A stretch of DNA of 64,000 nt from the NCBI RefSeq assembly GCF_003464595.1, contig NZ_QRZF01000007.1:186001-250000 (forward strand). The letters run 5' to 3'. The position numbers and the translations under genes were made by a program. Source of the stretch: Bacteroides intestinalis (GTDB lineage: Bacteria > Bacteroidota > Bacteroidia > Bacteroidales > Bacteroidaceae). The notes beneath the pieces are model-generated. The model saw nothing but the letters and a program-made list of their open reading frames with translations, had not been told where the DNA came from and made no database searches. Position 1 is the first letter of the stretch. Each line of letters opens with the position of its first letter. Below are positions 1 through 9,637 of the stretch, piece after piece.

Positions 1-1543
1 TTTCTATCATACAAATGATCGGTCCCTGATCGATAGCTATACACTGGTTATCATACCAATTAGCTGTCAGGTTGAAAGCATCTACAAAACCATAATCTCT
101 CCAGAGTTTATCACCCATCTTATAATAGTAGAAGTGCAATGCAGACATCGACTCTTCCGGAGTATAAGGAAATGCAGACAATGCAGCCGTAGGAGCAATC
201 ACTCCTTTATCATTTGTAGGTGAATGTGCCGAATAACCATTATCACCATCACTAGCTGTCAACCCCCAACAAGAGGCTCCATAACCAGCATATCCCTTAG
301 GATTCTCCTTACAATAATTATAATTGATCAGAGTATGGTTTTGATTCTGTTCCCAATAATCAGCATATTGATCTTTCAGTCCTTTCGGATTAATGCCCAA
401 GAAGGAATATTGAGATAAGAATAACGGTCCACCCTTATCAGCTCCCAGCGGAAGCTTGTATCCATAGTAGGTATTACCATTCTTCAAACCGCCATTCCTT
501 GCCCATCCAGCTTCATAAACCGCCTTATCGATAGGATAAGTAGGAGAAGAAGCTGCAAGCACATAAGTTATCAGGCACTCATTCCAACCTCTGATCGGAA
601 GATTCTTCTCAAATCCATAGTTCGGGCTCCAATGCCAATACAGAACAGACTCTCCACTTTTCTGAAACCAGGTCCATTCAATAGCTTCCCACAAGCGGGT
701 TATATCAGAACGCAACTTACTCTCAGCTTCCGAACCGTCCTTGAAGTATGCACGTGCTGCAAGCAGTCCCTGGAAAAGTAAAGAGGTTTCTACCAGATCC
801 GCACCATCATCTTTATCACCAAATGGCTTTGTCTCACCGGTTGCGCCGTTAATCCAGTGTGCATAGGCTCCATGATAACTCGTACACTCTTTATCCAGGA
901 AAGTTACAATCTTCTGCACTCTTTCAAGAGCTTCCTGTCGAGTTACAAATCCTCTTTCAGCCGCTACCAGCATCGCCATCACTCCAAATCCTGTTCCTCC
1001 GGTAGTAACAACATCACCGGAAGTTGTTCTTTCGCGTGCCATACCGGAATGTGCATGACCGAAGTTCCAGAAATACTTAAAAGTTTGTTTCTGCACCAAA
1101 GTTAATAAATCCTCGTCAGGAATGCGATCAAACTTATCCGAATCATCCATCCCTGTACGGATTTCATAGACTTTGCCATTGGTAAGAAATACTCCGGAGG
1201 TGGATTTCACCCCCGGATTGATCACCAGTTTATATGAGGAAAAACTTTTAAAGCCACCTGTTGGAGTCAATGAGAGTTTATCCTTTCCCTGTAGTTTTGA
1301 ATCATATGCCACCGCCTGATCATTCAGTTTCAATATGATATTACTCTGAATCGTAGCTTCATCCACTGCATCTGTGAATGTAAGCACAATACTGGCATTG
1401 GGAGCTACATTTTCAAAGGAACTCTGATCCTGTTTCTCACCAATGGATATACTTTGCAGTTCAAATTTTCCGGGTGTTTCCGAAGCATCATCTTTACTGC
1501 AAGAAATCAGTAATAAGGACAGTATGAAATAAACAGCTCTCAT
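1..1543 (-). CDS. GH144-type endo-beta-1,2-glucanase lipoprotein (glycoamylase-like domain), 3' end cut by window edge
   Basis: My reverse-strand translation gives an open frame of 514 codons from an ATG at 1543 to the window edge. The N-terminus is a lipoprotein signal with lipobox LLISC near residue 15, followed by SKDD, which fits the K-(D/E)2 surface-export signal of Bacteroidetes lipoproteins. Residues about 25-120 look like a Big_5/Ig-like domain (NASIVLTFTDAVD). From about 130 the chain matches the glycoamylase-like domain (PF10091), with FKYFWNFGHAHSGMARER, TGGTGFGVMAM, YWHWSPNYGF, GWNECLITYVL and YSAHSPTNDKGVIAPTAA. This domain defines GH144, whose studied members cleave beta-1,2-glucan internally. 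It is the last visible gene of the PUL, 24 bp after the LamG gene. Only a short C-terminal piece should be missing. The substrate is inferred from family membership; older annotations would say 'glucoamylase family'. Confidence 0.82.
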   Translation of the reverse strand, partial: MRAVYFILSLLLISCSKDDASETPGKFELQSISIGEKQDQSSFENVAPNASIVLTFTDAVDEATIQSNIILKLNDQAVAYDSKLQGKDKLSLTPTGGFKSFSSYKLVINPGVKSTSGVFLTNGKVYEIRTGMDDSDKFDRIPDEDLLTLVQKQTFKYFWNFGHAHSGMARERTTSGDVVTTGGTGFGVMAMLVAAERGFVTRQEALERVQKIVTFLDKECTSYHGAYAHWINGATGETKPFGDKDDGADLVETSLLFQGLLAARAYFKDGSEAESKLRSDITRLWEAIEWTWFQKSGESVLYWHWSPNYGFEKNLPIRGWNECLITYVLAASSPTYPIDKAVYEAGWARNGGLKNGNTYYGYKLPLGADKGGPLFLSQYSFLGINPKGLKDQYADYWEQNQNHTLINYNYCKENPKGYAGYGASCWGLTASDGDNGYSAHSPTNDKGVIAPTAALSAFPYTPEESMSALHFYYYKMGDKLWRDYGFVDAFNLTANWYDNQCIAIDQGPIICMIE

Positions 1544-1566
1544 ATTCACTCTATTTCTAACGGTCA

Positions 1567-2406
1567 TCATTCTTTTCCTGAATAAAGTTGCTTGATATCA
1601 GAAGCAGATATAGCTCTGTCATAGAAACGGAACTGGTCTAACTGTCCCGGAAAATTGGATGCCCAACTCTGTGCTCCTGCACCTTCTGTCAAACTGGGTT
1701 TTGTGCTAAACTGAAATGCTCCGATAGCAAATGTACCCAAATCTTTAAATTTAAGCTTTCCATAACCGGGCAGCTCTTTTGTAAATGCACTTTCACCATT
1801 CCGGTAAACTGTTACTGTCGAATTACTACCATCATAAACAAATGCCATATGAACCCATTCGGTACCAAAAACATTGTCTATCTTAGCTTCTACCCATCTC
1901 TCATCATTATCCTTTACGGATGTACAGTTATACAGGTGCATCTTGAAGAAAGCCTGGGTCTCACTACTTGTATTTTCCAGATAGATATCAAAGTTACCCC
2001 AGAAAGTCTTGGTATTAGGAATACTGAAGACACCATATGCGGAAGTATTTCTCGTTGTTTTCATCCAGAAAGCCACCGTACAACTTCCTAAATCGGGTAT
2101 GGAATCGGTCAGATAAGAAGGAACACGGGCTAACAGATACGTATCTTTTGTACCTTGATAAGCTTGTCCGTTGATTCCATCAGTATAAGTAATATCCCCT
2201 CCGGCACTCATGAGGAAGGTGTAATTGCCCTTATCACGCATATCATTCTCAAAAGGCAAGAACAATTTCATTGGTGAGAACACTTTGGGAGCAGAACTAT
2301 CCGGATAATCAAAAGCCGGATGATCCATATCCTGGAAACAAGATTGCAAAGTGAGTGCTGACACACAAAATGCCAACAATAAATAAATATATCTTTTCAT
2401 GGTCAT
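1567..2406 (-). CDS. LamG-fold (concanavalin A-like) surface lipoprotein of the PUL
   Basis: The protein has 279 residues and a lipobox (LTLQSC) after a short hydrophobic stretch, then FQDMD, an acidic run that fits surface export. Residues about 85-275 form a LamG/Laminin_G_3-type beta-sandwich: TVAFWMKTTR, WVHMAFVYDGSNSTVTVYRNG, LGTFAIGAF and the closing GQLDQFRFYDRAIS...IKQLYSG. Such domains bind glycan or are non-catalytic. It sits between susD and the GH144 gene, where Bacteroides PULs usually carry a surface glycan-binding protein (SGBP-B position), so that role is inferred. A second in-frame ATG at 2400 (MKRYIYLL) is an equally good start. The stop of susD lies only 12 bp upstream. Confidence 0.75.
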   Translation of the reverse strand: MTMKRYIYLLLAFCVSALTLQSCFQDMDHPAFDYPDSSAPKVFSPMKLFLPFENDMRDKGNYTFLMSAGGDITYTDGINGQAYQGTKDTYLLARVPSYLTDSIPDLGSCTVAFWMKTTRNTSAYGVFSIPNTKTFWGNFDIYLENTSSETQAFFKMHLYNCTSVKDNDERWVEAKIDNVFGTEWVHMAFVYDGSNSTVTVYRNGESAFTKELPGYGKLKFKDLGTFAIGAFQFSTKPSLTEGAGAQSWASNFPGQLDQFRFYDRAISASDIKQLYSGKE

Positions 2407-2417
2407 TACTATATGAA

Positions 2418-3935
2418 TTAATAATTAGGGTTTTGAACTAACACGCCATTTGATTTGTCAATTTCGTCTTGAGGCAAAGGCAACAATGCATGCTTATCCT
2501 GGTAACCGGTCTTTCCGGCTGCATGCAGCACTTCCTTAGCTATTCCCCAACGTACAAGATCATAGAAACGGTCGAATTCCATACCCAACTCAACACGACG
2601 TTCATGACGAATAGCTTCCCGCAATTCACTCTGATTATCAGTGGTAACCTCCGGCAAGATATTAGCATTCGTACCACGGGCACGGGCACGTACCATCTCA
2701 AGATATCTTCTTGCACTCGTATTATCACCCAGTTCGCAAGCAGCTTCCGCAGCCATCAGTACGACATCCGAATAACGGATCAGACGAATATTCACCCAAT
2801 ATCCCCCCTTTGTATACTTTTCACGTAAAGCCGGATCCGTATACACTTTCTTATTAAAGTACTTTGCTATCACATCAGCATTGGCAACCGGCTTTTCTCC
2901 ATAAGGTTTGTTTGCTGGAATGGTCGAAGGATCTTCTCCCGTTCTAATAAAATACAATAGAGTCTCATCCTTTCTCGGATCACCTTCTTCGAATGCATCA
3001 GCCAATAATTGAGTAGGAGTATGTTGCCCCCAACCTAAATTCCATTCACCGGCTCCACGGCATCCTTGTACCGAAGCATACTGGCTACCAATTTCGTTGG
3101 AACCCGGAAGAGCAGCAGTAGCAGTACATTGCAGTTCTAAAACAGATTCACTACAGTTTTCACCTTTCTCACGGAAAATATCTTCATAAGGTGTATTCAA
3201 ATTATATAAACCGGAAGAAATAACGTCCTCTGCTGCCGCACGCATATTGTTCCAATCATTACGCATCATATAAGTACGGGCATGTAAGGCACGAGCCGCT
3301 CCCCAGCTAAGACGACCGACATATTGTGCTTCCCAAGTCCTCGGCAAGTAAGATTCTGCATTTGTCAAATCTTCATCAATCAAAGTATATATCTGAGCAA
3401 CAGAAGATTTGGGAATATTGGCATCTGCTACACTCCCTACTTTAAAATCAATCAAGGGCACTTCGCCAAAAGCACGTACCAAATTGAAATAACAGAAAGC
3501 ACGCATCAATAAAGCCTCTCCCTTATTGACTAAGTCACCGCCTGTCAATGAAGGATTCGACTTCATCTCCTCCAATACATCATTTGCTTTATGAATCAAG
3601 GTATAATTGGCATTCCAGTAACTTTTTATCATGCCATTACTTGCAGCATATTCAAAATCATCAAACATTTTTCCTGTTGCAGATCCGTCAGACAGTGTAC
3701 TACCCTTTTCCGCATCTTCCGAACGCATACCATGAATAGCCAACGCCGTATTTCCGGAAACAATATGATAACCGCGAAGCAAGGCATACATGTTAAAAAT
3801 CTGTGTTTCATAAGTACCACCAGTCAGGTCATCTTCAGTCAATACTCCTTGCGGTTTCTGATCTAACAGGTCACTGCATGACATCTGGGAACATCCCAGT
3901 GCCAAAGCCATCACATAATAAAATATCTTTTTCAT
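2418..3935 (-). CDS. SusD-like outer-membrane glycan-binding lipoprotein (PUL 1)
   Basis: 505 residues. The start at 3935 gives a clean lipoprotein signal (MKKIFYYVMALALG, lipobox QMSC) followed by SDLLDQKPQG, the standard opening of SusD proteins. An in-frame ATG at 3965 would add 10 residues before the signal and is less likely. TPR-like helices carry the family's marks: LLMRAFCYFNLVRAFGEVPLI, SWGAARALHARTYM, and the C-terminal RYSDVVLMAAEAA, HERRVELGMEFDRFYDLVRWG and LPLPQDEIDKSNG. SusD lids the SusC transporter and holds the oligosaccharide. The gene follows susC within 33 bp, so the two are co-transcribed. Confidence 0.92.
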   Translation of the reverse strand: MKKIFYYVMALALGCSQMSCSDLLDQKPQGVLTEDDLTGGTYETQIFNMYALLRGYHIVSGNTALAIHGMRSEDAEKGSTLSDGSATGKMFDDFEYAASNGMIKSYWNANYTLIHKANDVLEEMKSNPSLTGGDLVNKGEALLMRAFCYFNLVRAFGEVPLIDFKVGSVADANIPKSSVAQIYTLIDEDLTNAESYLPRTWEAQYVGRLSWGAARALHARTYMMRNDWNNMRAAAEDVISSGLYNLNTPYEDIFREKGENCSESVLELQCTATAALPGSNEIGSQYASVQGCRGAGEWNLGWGQHTPTQLLADAFEEGDPRKDETLLYFIRTGEDPSTIPANKPYGEKPVANADVIAKYFNKKVYTDPALREKYTKGGYWVNIRLIRYSDVVLMAAEAACELGDNTSARRYLEMVRARARGTNANILPEVTTDNQSELREAIRHERRVELGMEFDRFYDLVRWGIAKEVLHAAGKTGYQDKHALLPLPQDEIDKSNGVLVQNPNY

Positions 3936-3967
3936 ACTGATCGTTTTTCTTTTATTAGATTTCATGT

Positions 3968-6900
3968 TTAGAATGATAAGTTAAAGCCTAATGTATAAAC
4001 TACAGGCATCGGATAACCTCCACCATCTACACCAAACGCTGTTGCACTACCACCAACTTCAGGAGTATATCCGGTATTGCGGCTCCATGTTTTAGGATTC
4101 TGCACATTACCATAGATACGTAAAGATTGCAGTTTAATGCGATTCAACAAACGGGGATCAAAGGTATATCCCAACTCTATGTTACGGATACGGAAGAAAC
4201 TTCCGTCTTCTACATAGTAAGAAGAGGCTTCCAGATTTACAGAACGGGATGGATCAAGAATCGGATCCCAGTTGGATGTTCCTTCACCATGCCAACGGTT
4301 CAAATGCCCTGTACGATAGTTGAATTGTGCATAAGCACTACTATCCCAGTTACGATAAACCTCATTTCCATAAACACCCATCATATCTACACTCAAATCA
4401 AAATTCTTGTAACCCAGATTTACGCTAAAACCATAAGTAAAATCCGGAGTAGGATTACCAATCATAGTACGGTCTTTCTCTGAGATAATACCGTCACCAT
4501 TTACATCGGCAAACTTCAAATCGCCCGGCTTCACAGAAGCTACCTGGTTAGGTGCTGAAGTTTCTATATCGGTTTCATTCTGATAAACACCTGCCACTTT
4601 GTATCCATAGAAGTAGCCGATAGGATATCCTTCAGATACACGGGAAACACCATTAATTATTGAGTAATCCTTGCTTATCAATGATACAACTTCATTATCA
4701 ATAGTCGTTAGATTGGCTGAAACACCATAACGCCAGTTTTCACCGATTTTATCGCTCCAGGATGCTGCCAACTCAAAACCACGGTTACGAATCTCTCCTG
4801 TATTCTGCAATGCAGGAACCGTACCTGAAAGACCGGGAACACTTGTCAGCAAATCTTTGGTTGTCTTATTGTAATAAACAGGAGAAATCTGCATGCGACC
4901 ATCCAACAGATGCATATCAAAACCAACTTCCCATGAATAGTTACGCTCCCAACCCAATGTCTGTGAAATCAGTTTATCCGGTCCCTTACCTGCAATAACA
5001 TTATCACCAAAGACAGCAGAACCCGAACTTGTAATATTAGGATAGGCCGGATAGCGGGAACCTCCTGTATTCTGGCTTCCCAAAACACCCCATGAGCCTT
5101 TCAACTTCAGATAATCGATTACATTCTGTTTCTTCATGAATGCTTCTTCACTCATAACCCAACCGGCACCGAATGAATAGAAATTATCCCATGTATTTCC
5201 TGTTCTCTTAAATACGGAAGAACCGTCACGACGATAAGAAGCATTCAGCAAATAACGATTTTTATAGTTATACAATGCACGGAACAGATAGGACATTGTA
5301 AACCGTTTATATTGGGATCCACCATTAGTAGCTGATGTAGCATCATCAATCATAGTAATCCACCACTTATCTATATCTTCGCCAATGGGAACACCATAAC
5401 CCGGCAATTGACTGCGGCCACCCGATAAATCAGAATATTCATTATAATTCGTAGTAAGACCGGCAGTCAGAGTTAAACCATGATCACCAAACTGGTTAAT
5501 ATAAGTCAATACATAATCGGACTGTGCAGCCATTGATGTAGACTTCGACTGACTGATACTTTCTTTATCCGTCAATCTTTCTTTACCACCTTCTACATCC
5601 GGGTTATACACATAAATAAGCGGAGAATAAGAACGTGACTGGCTGGAAGCATAATCCAGGGAGAAAGTAGCCTTAAAGGTTAGATTCTTCATCAAATCAA
5701 GCTCTCCGTAGATATTTCCTGCCATACGATAATTTGCAGATTTATTATGAGCACCTCTCAACACGGGTTCAATCATAGGATTCCAAACCTGAGCACGCTG
5801 AAAATCAGGAAGAGTATGTAAAAGACCGCTTTCCGCATCATAAACAGGAGCAATCGGAGCTGCTTTCAAAGCAGAGCCTACACCTTTTGCATCAGGATAT
5901 AATGCACGTACACCGTTCACCTGGAAACCAAAACGTAAGAAGTCGGTTACTTTATGTTCACTATGCAAATTCACAGTAAACTTATTCAGCTTTTCACTCT
6001 TAATGGAACCTTCTTCCATTACATATCCCAAGCCCAGATAAAACTTACTTCTATCTCCCGAAGCTGTAATGCTAACCGTATTGTTAGTAAGGAAACCTGT
6101 TTGGAACATCTCATCCTGCCAGTCAGTATCTGCATTCCATACTGTATAATCGTACGGATCGCCACCCTGATTCATGCGTTGTTCATTATAAAGCATTTTG
6201 AACTGCTCTGCATTAGTCAGGCTAACGCGGTCTGTAACCTTTTTCCAACCCACCGAACCATTAATACTGACCTGAGTCTTACCTTCTTTCGCCTTCTTAG
6301 TAGTAATGATAATAACACCATTAGCACCACGCACACCAAAAATAGCCAAGGAAGAAGGGTCTTTCAGGATTTCCATAGATTCAATATCCGCTGTATTCAG
6401 ATAGTTGATGTTATCCGTAAACAGTCCGTCCACTACATATAAAGGAGTATAACCATTGATGGAGTTTGTACCGCGAACACGAATTTCCGGATCCTGCCCG
6501 GCACGTCCTGTATTGATAACCTGCACACCGGCAACCTTACCTTGAATAGAAGCCAAAGGATTGGTAGACGGTTTTGAAGCAATCTCGGCAGCTTTCACTG
6601 TTACAATAGAACCGGTCAAATCACGCTTCTTGGCACTACCATAACCTACTACTACAACTTCTTCAATGAGCTGGCTATCCTCTTCCATCATAAGATTCAC
6701 TGTAGAACGCCCATTAAGCGCCACTTCCTGTTCCTTCATACCAATATAGCTGAATATCAAAGTGGCATTTGCCGGTACGCCAGGAATCTGGTATTTTCCG
6801 TCGATATCCGTAATAGTTCCCATATTCTCCTGTCCTTTTACCCGAACAGAAGCACCTATAACAGTTTCGCCTGTCTTATCTGTAACGACACCCGAAACTG

Positions 6901-6973
6901 TAATCTTGTTCTGCGCCATCGAAACGACAGCAAACAGCAACATCACACATGTAATTAATAGATTTCTTTTCAT
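3968..6973 (-). CDS. SusC-like TonB-dependent outer-membrane transporter (PUL 1)
   Basis: 1001 residues from the ATG at 6973 (MKRNLLITCVMLLFAVVSMAQ, a type I signal peptide); an in-frame ATG at 7012 lies upstream of the likely promoter and is rejected. Order: carboxypeptidase-D regulatory-like domain (about 25-105, ITVSGVVTDKTGETVIGASV), TonB box (EEVVVVGYG), plug (LASIQGKVAGVQVI...IRVRGTNSINGYTPLYVVDG...LKDPSSLAIFGVRGANGVIIITTK), then a 22-strand barrel ending in aromatic YTLGFNLSF. There is no STN domain, which agrees with regulation by the separate membrane regulator rather than by a sigma/anti-sigma pair. It imports oligosaccharides released by the surface GH144 enzyme (inference from context). 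Confidence 0.94.
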   Translation of the reverse strand: MKRNLLITCVMLLFAVVSMAQNKITVSGVVTDKTGETVIGASVRVKGQENMGTITDIDGKYQIPGVPANATLIFSYIGMKEQEVALNGRSTVNLMMEEDSQLIEEVVVVGYGSAKKRDLTGSIVTVKAAEIASKPSTNPLASIQGKVAGVQVINTGRAGQDPEIRVRGTNSINGYTPLYVVDGLFTDNINYLNTADIESMEILKDPSSLAIFGVRGANGVIIITTKKAKEGKTQVSINGSVGWKKVTDRVSLTNAEQFKMLYNEQRMNQGGDPYDYTVWNADTDWQDEMFQTGFLTNNTVSITASGDRSKFYLGLGYVMEEGSIKSEKLNKFTVNLHSEHKVTDFLRFGFQVNGVRALYPDAKGVGSALKAAPIAPVYDAESGLLHTLPDFQRAQVWNPMIEPVLRGAHNKSANYRMAGNIYGELDLMKNLTFKATFSLDYASSQSRSYSPLIYVYNPDVEGGKERLTDKESISQSKSTSMAAQSDYVLTYINQFGDHGLTLTAGLTTNYNEYSDLSGGRSQLPGYGVPIGEDIDKWWITMIDDATSATNGGSQYKRFTMSYLFRALYNYKNRYLLNASYRRDGSSVFKRTGNTWDNFYSFGAGWVMSEEAFMKKQNVIDYLKLKGSWGVLGSQNTGGSRYPAYPNITSSGSAVFGDNVIAGKGPDKLISQTLGWERNYSWEVGFDMHLLDGRMQISPVYYNKTTKDLLTSVPGLSGTVPALQNTGEIRNRGFELAASWSDKIGENWRYGVSANLTTIDNEVVSLISKDYSIINGVSRVSEGYPIGYFYGYKVAGVYQNETDIETSAPNQVASVKPGDLKFADVNGDGIISEKDRTMIGNPTPDFTYGFSVNLGYKNFDLSVDMMGVYGNEVYRNWDSSAYAQFNYRTGHLNRWHGEGTSNWDPILDPSRSVNLEASSYYVEDGSFFRIRNIELGYTFDPRLLNRIKLQSLRIYGNVQNPKTWSRNTGYTPEVGGSATAFGVDGGGYPMPVVYTLGFNLSF

Positions 6974-6998
6974 TTTGTATTGATTTAAAATTACTCTG

Positions 6999-7030
6999 CA
7001 AACGTATAGCAATAATTGATTTAAGTCAAA
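6999..7030 (-). promoter_or_regulatory. Promoter of the susC-susD operon (PUL 1)
   Basis: On the minus strand TACGTTTG (6999-7006) matches the Bacteroides -7 box TAnnTTTG exactly, and a TTG at 7028-7030 lies 21 bp upstream as the -33 element. Transcription would begin about 15-20 nt before the ATG at 6973. Seen directly; promoter activity is inferred. Confidence 0.6.
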
Positions 7031-7048
7031 AAACAGGCTACCACAAGA

Positions 7049-7072
7049 GTACCACGCCTAAACATGGTACTA
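7049..7072. promoter_or_regulatory. Inverted repeat AGTACCA-N10-TGGTACT upstream of susC, candidate operator
   Basis: Perfect 7-bp arms at 7049-7055 and 7066-7072 lie about 20-40 bp upstream of the -33 element of the susC promoter, the usual place for an activator site. The HTH regulator encoded at 9638-12475 is the obvious candidate binder. This is inference from position and symmetry only. Confidence 0.35.
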
Positions 7073-7175
7073 CTTTATAACTACTACATACTCGCAGAAC
7101 TAATTAGTTATCAGATATTTATTTTTAATAAAGTTTCTGTATTCGTTCTTTATCTATCTACTACCAGGCAGATAC

Positions 7176-9476
7176 TTATTGAAGCGAAAATAGGGCCTTA
7201 TTCACATCACGGCTATCACCACCTATCATTACTTCAAAGTCGCCCGGTTCACACACAAAATCCAGATTGTAATTGTAGAACTTCAACATATCAGCTGTTA
7301 GCTTGAAAGACACTTGTTTGGATTCACCGGCTTTCAGGAAGATTTTTTCAAAGCCTTTCAGTTCTTTCACCGGACGTGTTACACTGCCTATAAGATCGCG
7401 GATATATAGCTGCACTACTTCCGAACCGTCATACTTACCTGTATTGGTTACCGTTACAGTTGCCGTAATCTCTCCATTGATATTCATGGACGATTTATCC
7501 AATGTAATATCACTATAAGAGAAAGTAGTATAGCTCAAGCCATATCCAAATGGATAAAGCGGTTCGTTATCTACATCCAGATAATTGCTACGGAACTTCT
7601 GGAACCAGGCCCCTTGAGGCAAAGGACGACCGGTATTCTTATGGTTATAGAACAAAGGAATCTGTCCTACACTCTTCGGGAAAGTAGCAGTAAGTTTACC
7701 ACTCGGATTTACATTTCCAAACAGTACATCACCAATGGCAAGAGCAGCTTCACTACCACCAAACCACACATTCAGAATAGCAGGTACATTTTCCTGCTCC
7801 CAATTCAATACTAACGGACGACCGGTAAACAACACCAATACCACCGGTTTGCCGGTTTTCAACAATTCCTGCAAAAGTGCACGTTGCGTATCCGGCATTT
7901 CGAGGTCTGTACGACAACTGCTTTCACCGCTCATCTCGGAAGACTCACCCAAAGCAGCAACAATCACGTCAGACTTGGCAGCTACAGCAAGTGCCTCATC
8001 CAGCAGTTCCTTATCTGTACGATTGTCACGATGCAGGGTACGGCCAAACATAGTAGCACGTTCTTCGTATTCGGCATCACTCATCAGATTACTTCCTTTA
8101 GCCGTAAGAATTTTAGCCTTGCCTCCCACTACTTCTTTCAGACCTTCAATCAAAGAAGGATATTTGTTCATCACAGCAGCCACACTCCACGTACCCGGCA
8201 TATTGCTACGGCTATCAGCCAAAGGGCCTACTACAGCAATGGTACCTTTCTTTGCCAGAGGGAGTACACTATTCTCATTCTTCAAGAGAACAAAGCTTTC
8301 CGAAGCTGTCTTACGGGCTATAGCACGGTGTTCTTTCGTAAAGATTTGTTTTTTAGGACGGGTTATATCACAATATTTATAGGGGTTATCAAAAAGGCCC
8401 AGCTTATACTTAGCTTCCAGAATACGGCGACAAGCAGCATCAACAGCCTTTACTGAAACTTTTCCTTCTTCCAGAGATTTCTTAAGTGTGCTTGTAAAAG
8501 CATCGCTCACCATATCCATATCGACACCTGCATTCAGAGCCAGGGCTGCAACTGTTTGTGTATCCCCCATACCATGATCGGTCATTTCAGTGATACCGGT
8601 ATAGTCCGTCACAACGAACCCATCAAAGTTCCACTGCTTACGAAGTACATCGGTCATCAGCCACTTATTTCCGGTAGCCGGTACACCATCCACTTCATTG
8701 AATGAAGCCATCACACTACCCACACCTTCTTCCACGGCAGCCTGATAAGGTAACATATATTCGTTGAACATACGTTGATGACTCATATCCACTGTATTAT
8801 AGTCGCGTCCGGCTTCTGATGCCCCATATAACGCAAAGTGCTTCACGCAAGCCATAATCTCATCATTACTACTCATATCTTTCCCTTGATAACCACGTAC
8901 CATAGCACGCGCAATTTCCGCTCCTAAGAAGGGATCTTCACCATTCCCTTCGGACACACGTCCCCAACGGGGATCACGGGAAACATCCACCATCGGACTG
9001 AATGTCCAGCAAATACCATCAGCACTGGCTTCGATAGCAGCAATACGTGCAGATTCTTCAATAGCTTTCATGTTCCAGGTACAGGATAGTCCCAAAGGAA
9101 TAGGGAATACCGTTTCGTATCCATGAATTACATCCATACCAAATAAAAGAGGAATACCCAGACGACTTTCTTCTACTGCCTGTTTCTGAACGTCACGAAT
9201 ACGCTCCACGCCTTTCAAGTTAAAGAGTCCACCCACTTCACCGGCACGGATACGTTTAGCCACATTGCTACTCTTGGCTTGTCCGGTAGTTATTTCACCC
9301 GTAACAGGTAAGTTCAACTGGCCGATTTTCTCTTCCAGCGTCATCTTCTTCATCAGATCATCAATGAAGCGATCCATATCGACAGGGGATTTTTGTGCTT
9401 GCACATTGGCAGATACCAGCACCAATAAAATTAAAAACGATTGTACCTTAAGGATTAATTGTCTCATGCTTTTCAT
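7176..9476 (-). CDS. GH3 beta-glucosidase, exported (BglX-like)
   Basis: 766 residues with an N-terminal signal peptide (hydrophobic FLILLVLVSANVQAQ). Order: GH3 N-terminal TIM barrel (about 35-380; FGMDVIHGYETVFPIPLG, WTFSPMVDVSRDPRWGR, CVKHFALYGASEAGRDYN), with nucleophile Asp about residue 291 in FVVTDYTG; GH3 C-terminal domain (about 410-640; SFVLLKNENSVLPL, ESSEMSGESSCRTDLEMP); fibronectin-III-like tail (about 670-755; EVVQLYIRDLIGSVTRPVKELKGFEKI). GH3 enzymes of this type remove terminal beta-glucose. Beside GH144 it probably clips the beta-1,2-gluco-oligosaccharides brought in by SusCD; the linkage is inferred. It lies 202 bp upstream of susC on the same strand. An in-frame ATG at 9467 is an alternative start. 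Confidence 0.9.
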   Translation of the reverse strand: MKSMRQLILKVQSFLILLVLVSANVQAQKSPVDMDRFIDDLMKKMTLEEKIGQLNLPVTGEITTGQAKSSNVAKRIRAGEVGGLFNLKGVERIRDVQKQAVEESRLGIPLLFGMDVIHGYETVFPIPLGLSCTWNMKAIEESARIAAIEASADGICWTFSPMVDVSRDPRWGRVSEGNGEDPFLGAEIARAMVRGYQGKDMSSNDEIMACVKHFALYGASEAGRDYNTVDMSHQRMFNEYMLPYQAAVEEGVGSVMASFNEVDGVPATGNKWLMTDVLRKQWNFDGFVVTDYTGITEMTDHGMGDTQTVAALALNAGVDMDMVSDAFTSTLKKSLEEGKVSVKAVDAACRRILEAKYKLGLFDNPYKYCDITRPKKQIFTKEHRAIARKTASESFVLLKNENSVLPLAKKGTIAVVGPLADSRSNMPGTWSVAAVMNKYPSLIEGLKEVVGGKAKILTAKGSNLMSDAEYEERATMFGRTLHRDNRTDKELLDEALAVAAKSDVIVAALGESSEMSGESSCRTDLEMPDTQRALLQELLKTGKPVVLVLFTGRPLVLNWEQENVPAILNVWFGGSEAALAIGDVLFGNVNPSGKLTATFPKSVGQIPLFYNHKNTGRPLPQGAWFQKFRSNYLDVDNEPLYPFGYGLSYTTFSYSDITLDKSSMNINGEITATVTVTNTGKYDGSEVVQLYIRDLIGSVTRPVKELKGFEKIFLKAGESKQVSFKLTADMLKFYNYNLDFVCEPGDFEVMIGGDSRDVNKALFSLQ

Positions 9477-9556
9477 TCTTTATTATTTTTGGAGAAAAAT
9501 GATTTCGCTGCAAATAAAGAGAAAGCACCTTAAACCGCCACAATACAGAGCTACAA

Positions 9557-9564
9557 CAAAAGTA
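9557..9564 (-). promoter_or_regulatory. -7 box upstream of the GH3 gene
   Basis: The minus strand reads TACTTTTG, a perfect TAnnTTTG, about 80 nt before the GH3 start and just after the regulator's terminator. No well-spaced -33 element is visible, which would suit an activated promoter. Confidence 0.4.
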
Positions 9565-9579
9565 CCTTTAGTGCAAAAC

Positions 9580-9614
9580 AAAAAAAAAGGAGGTACTATT
9601 TTAGTACTTCCTTT
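9580..9614 (-). terminator. Intrinsic terminator of the regulator gene
   Basis: On the minus strand a 13-bp stem (9602-9614 with 9586-9598, one G-U pair, three-base loop) is followed by an unbroken run of T. It lies 24 bp after the stop of the regulator gene and separates it from the GH3 gene. Confidence 0.8.
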
Positions 9615-9637
9615 CACATTATTACGTTAAGAATCAA

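Noticed and set aside
6974..7012. Longer start of the PUL 1 susC
   Set aside because: The ATG at 7012 lies upstream of the predicted transcription start, and it adds residues before the signal peptide.
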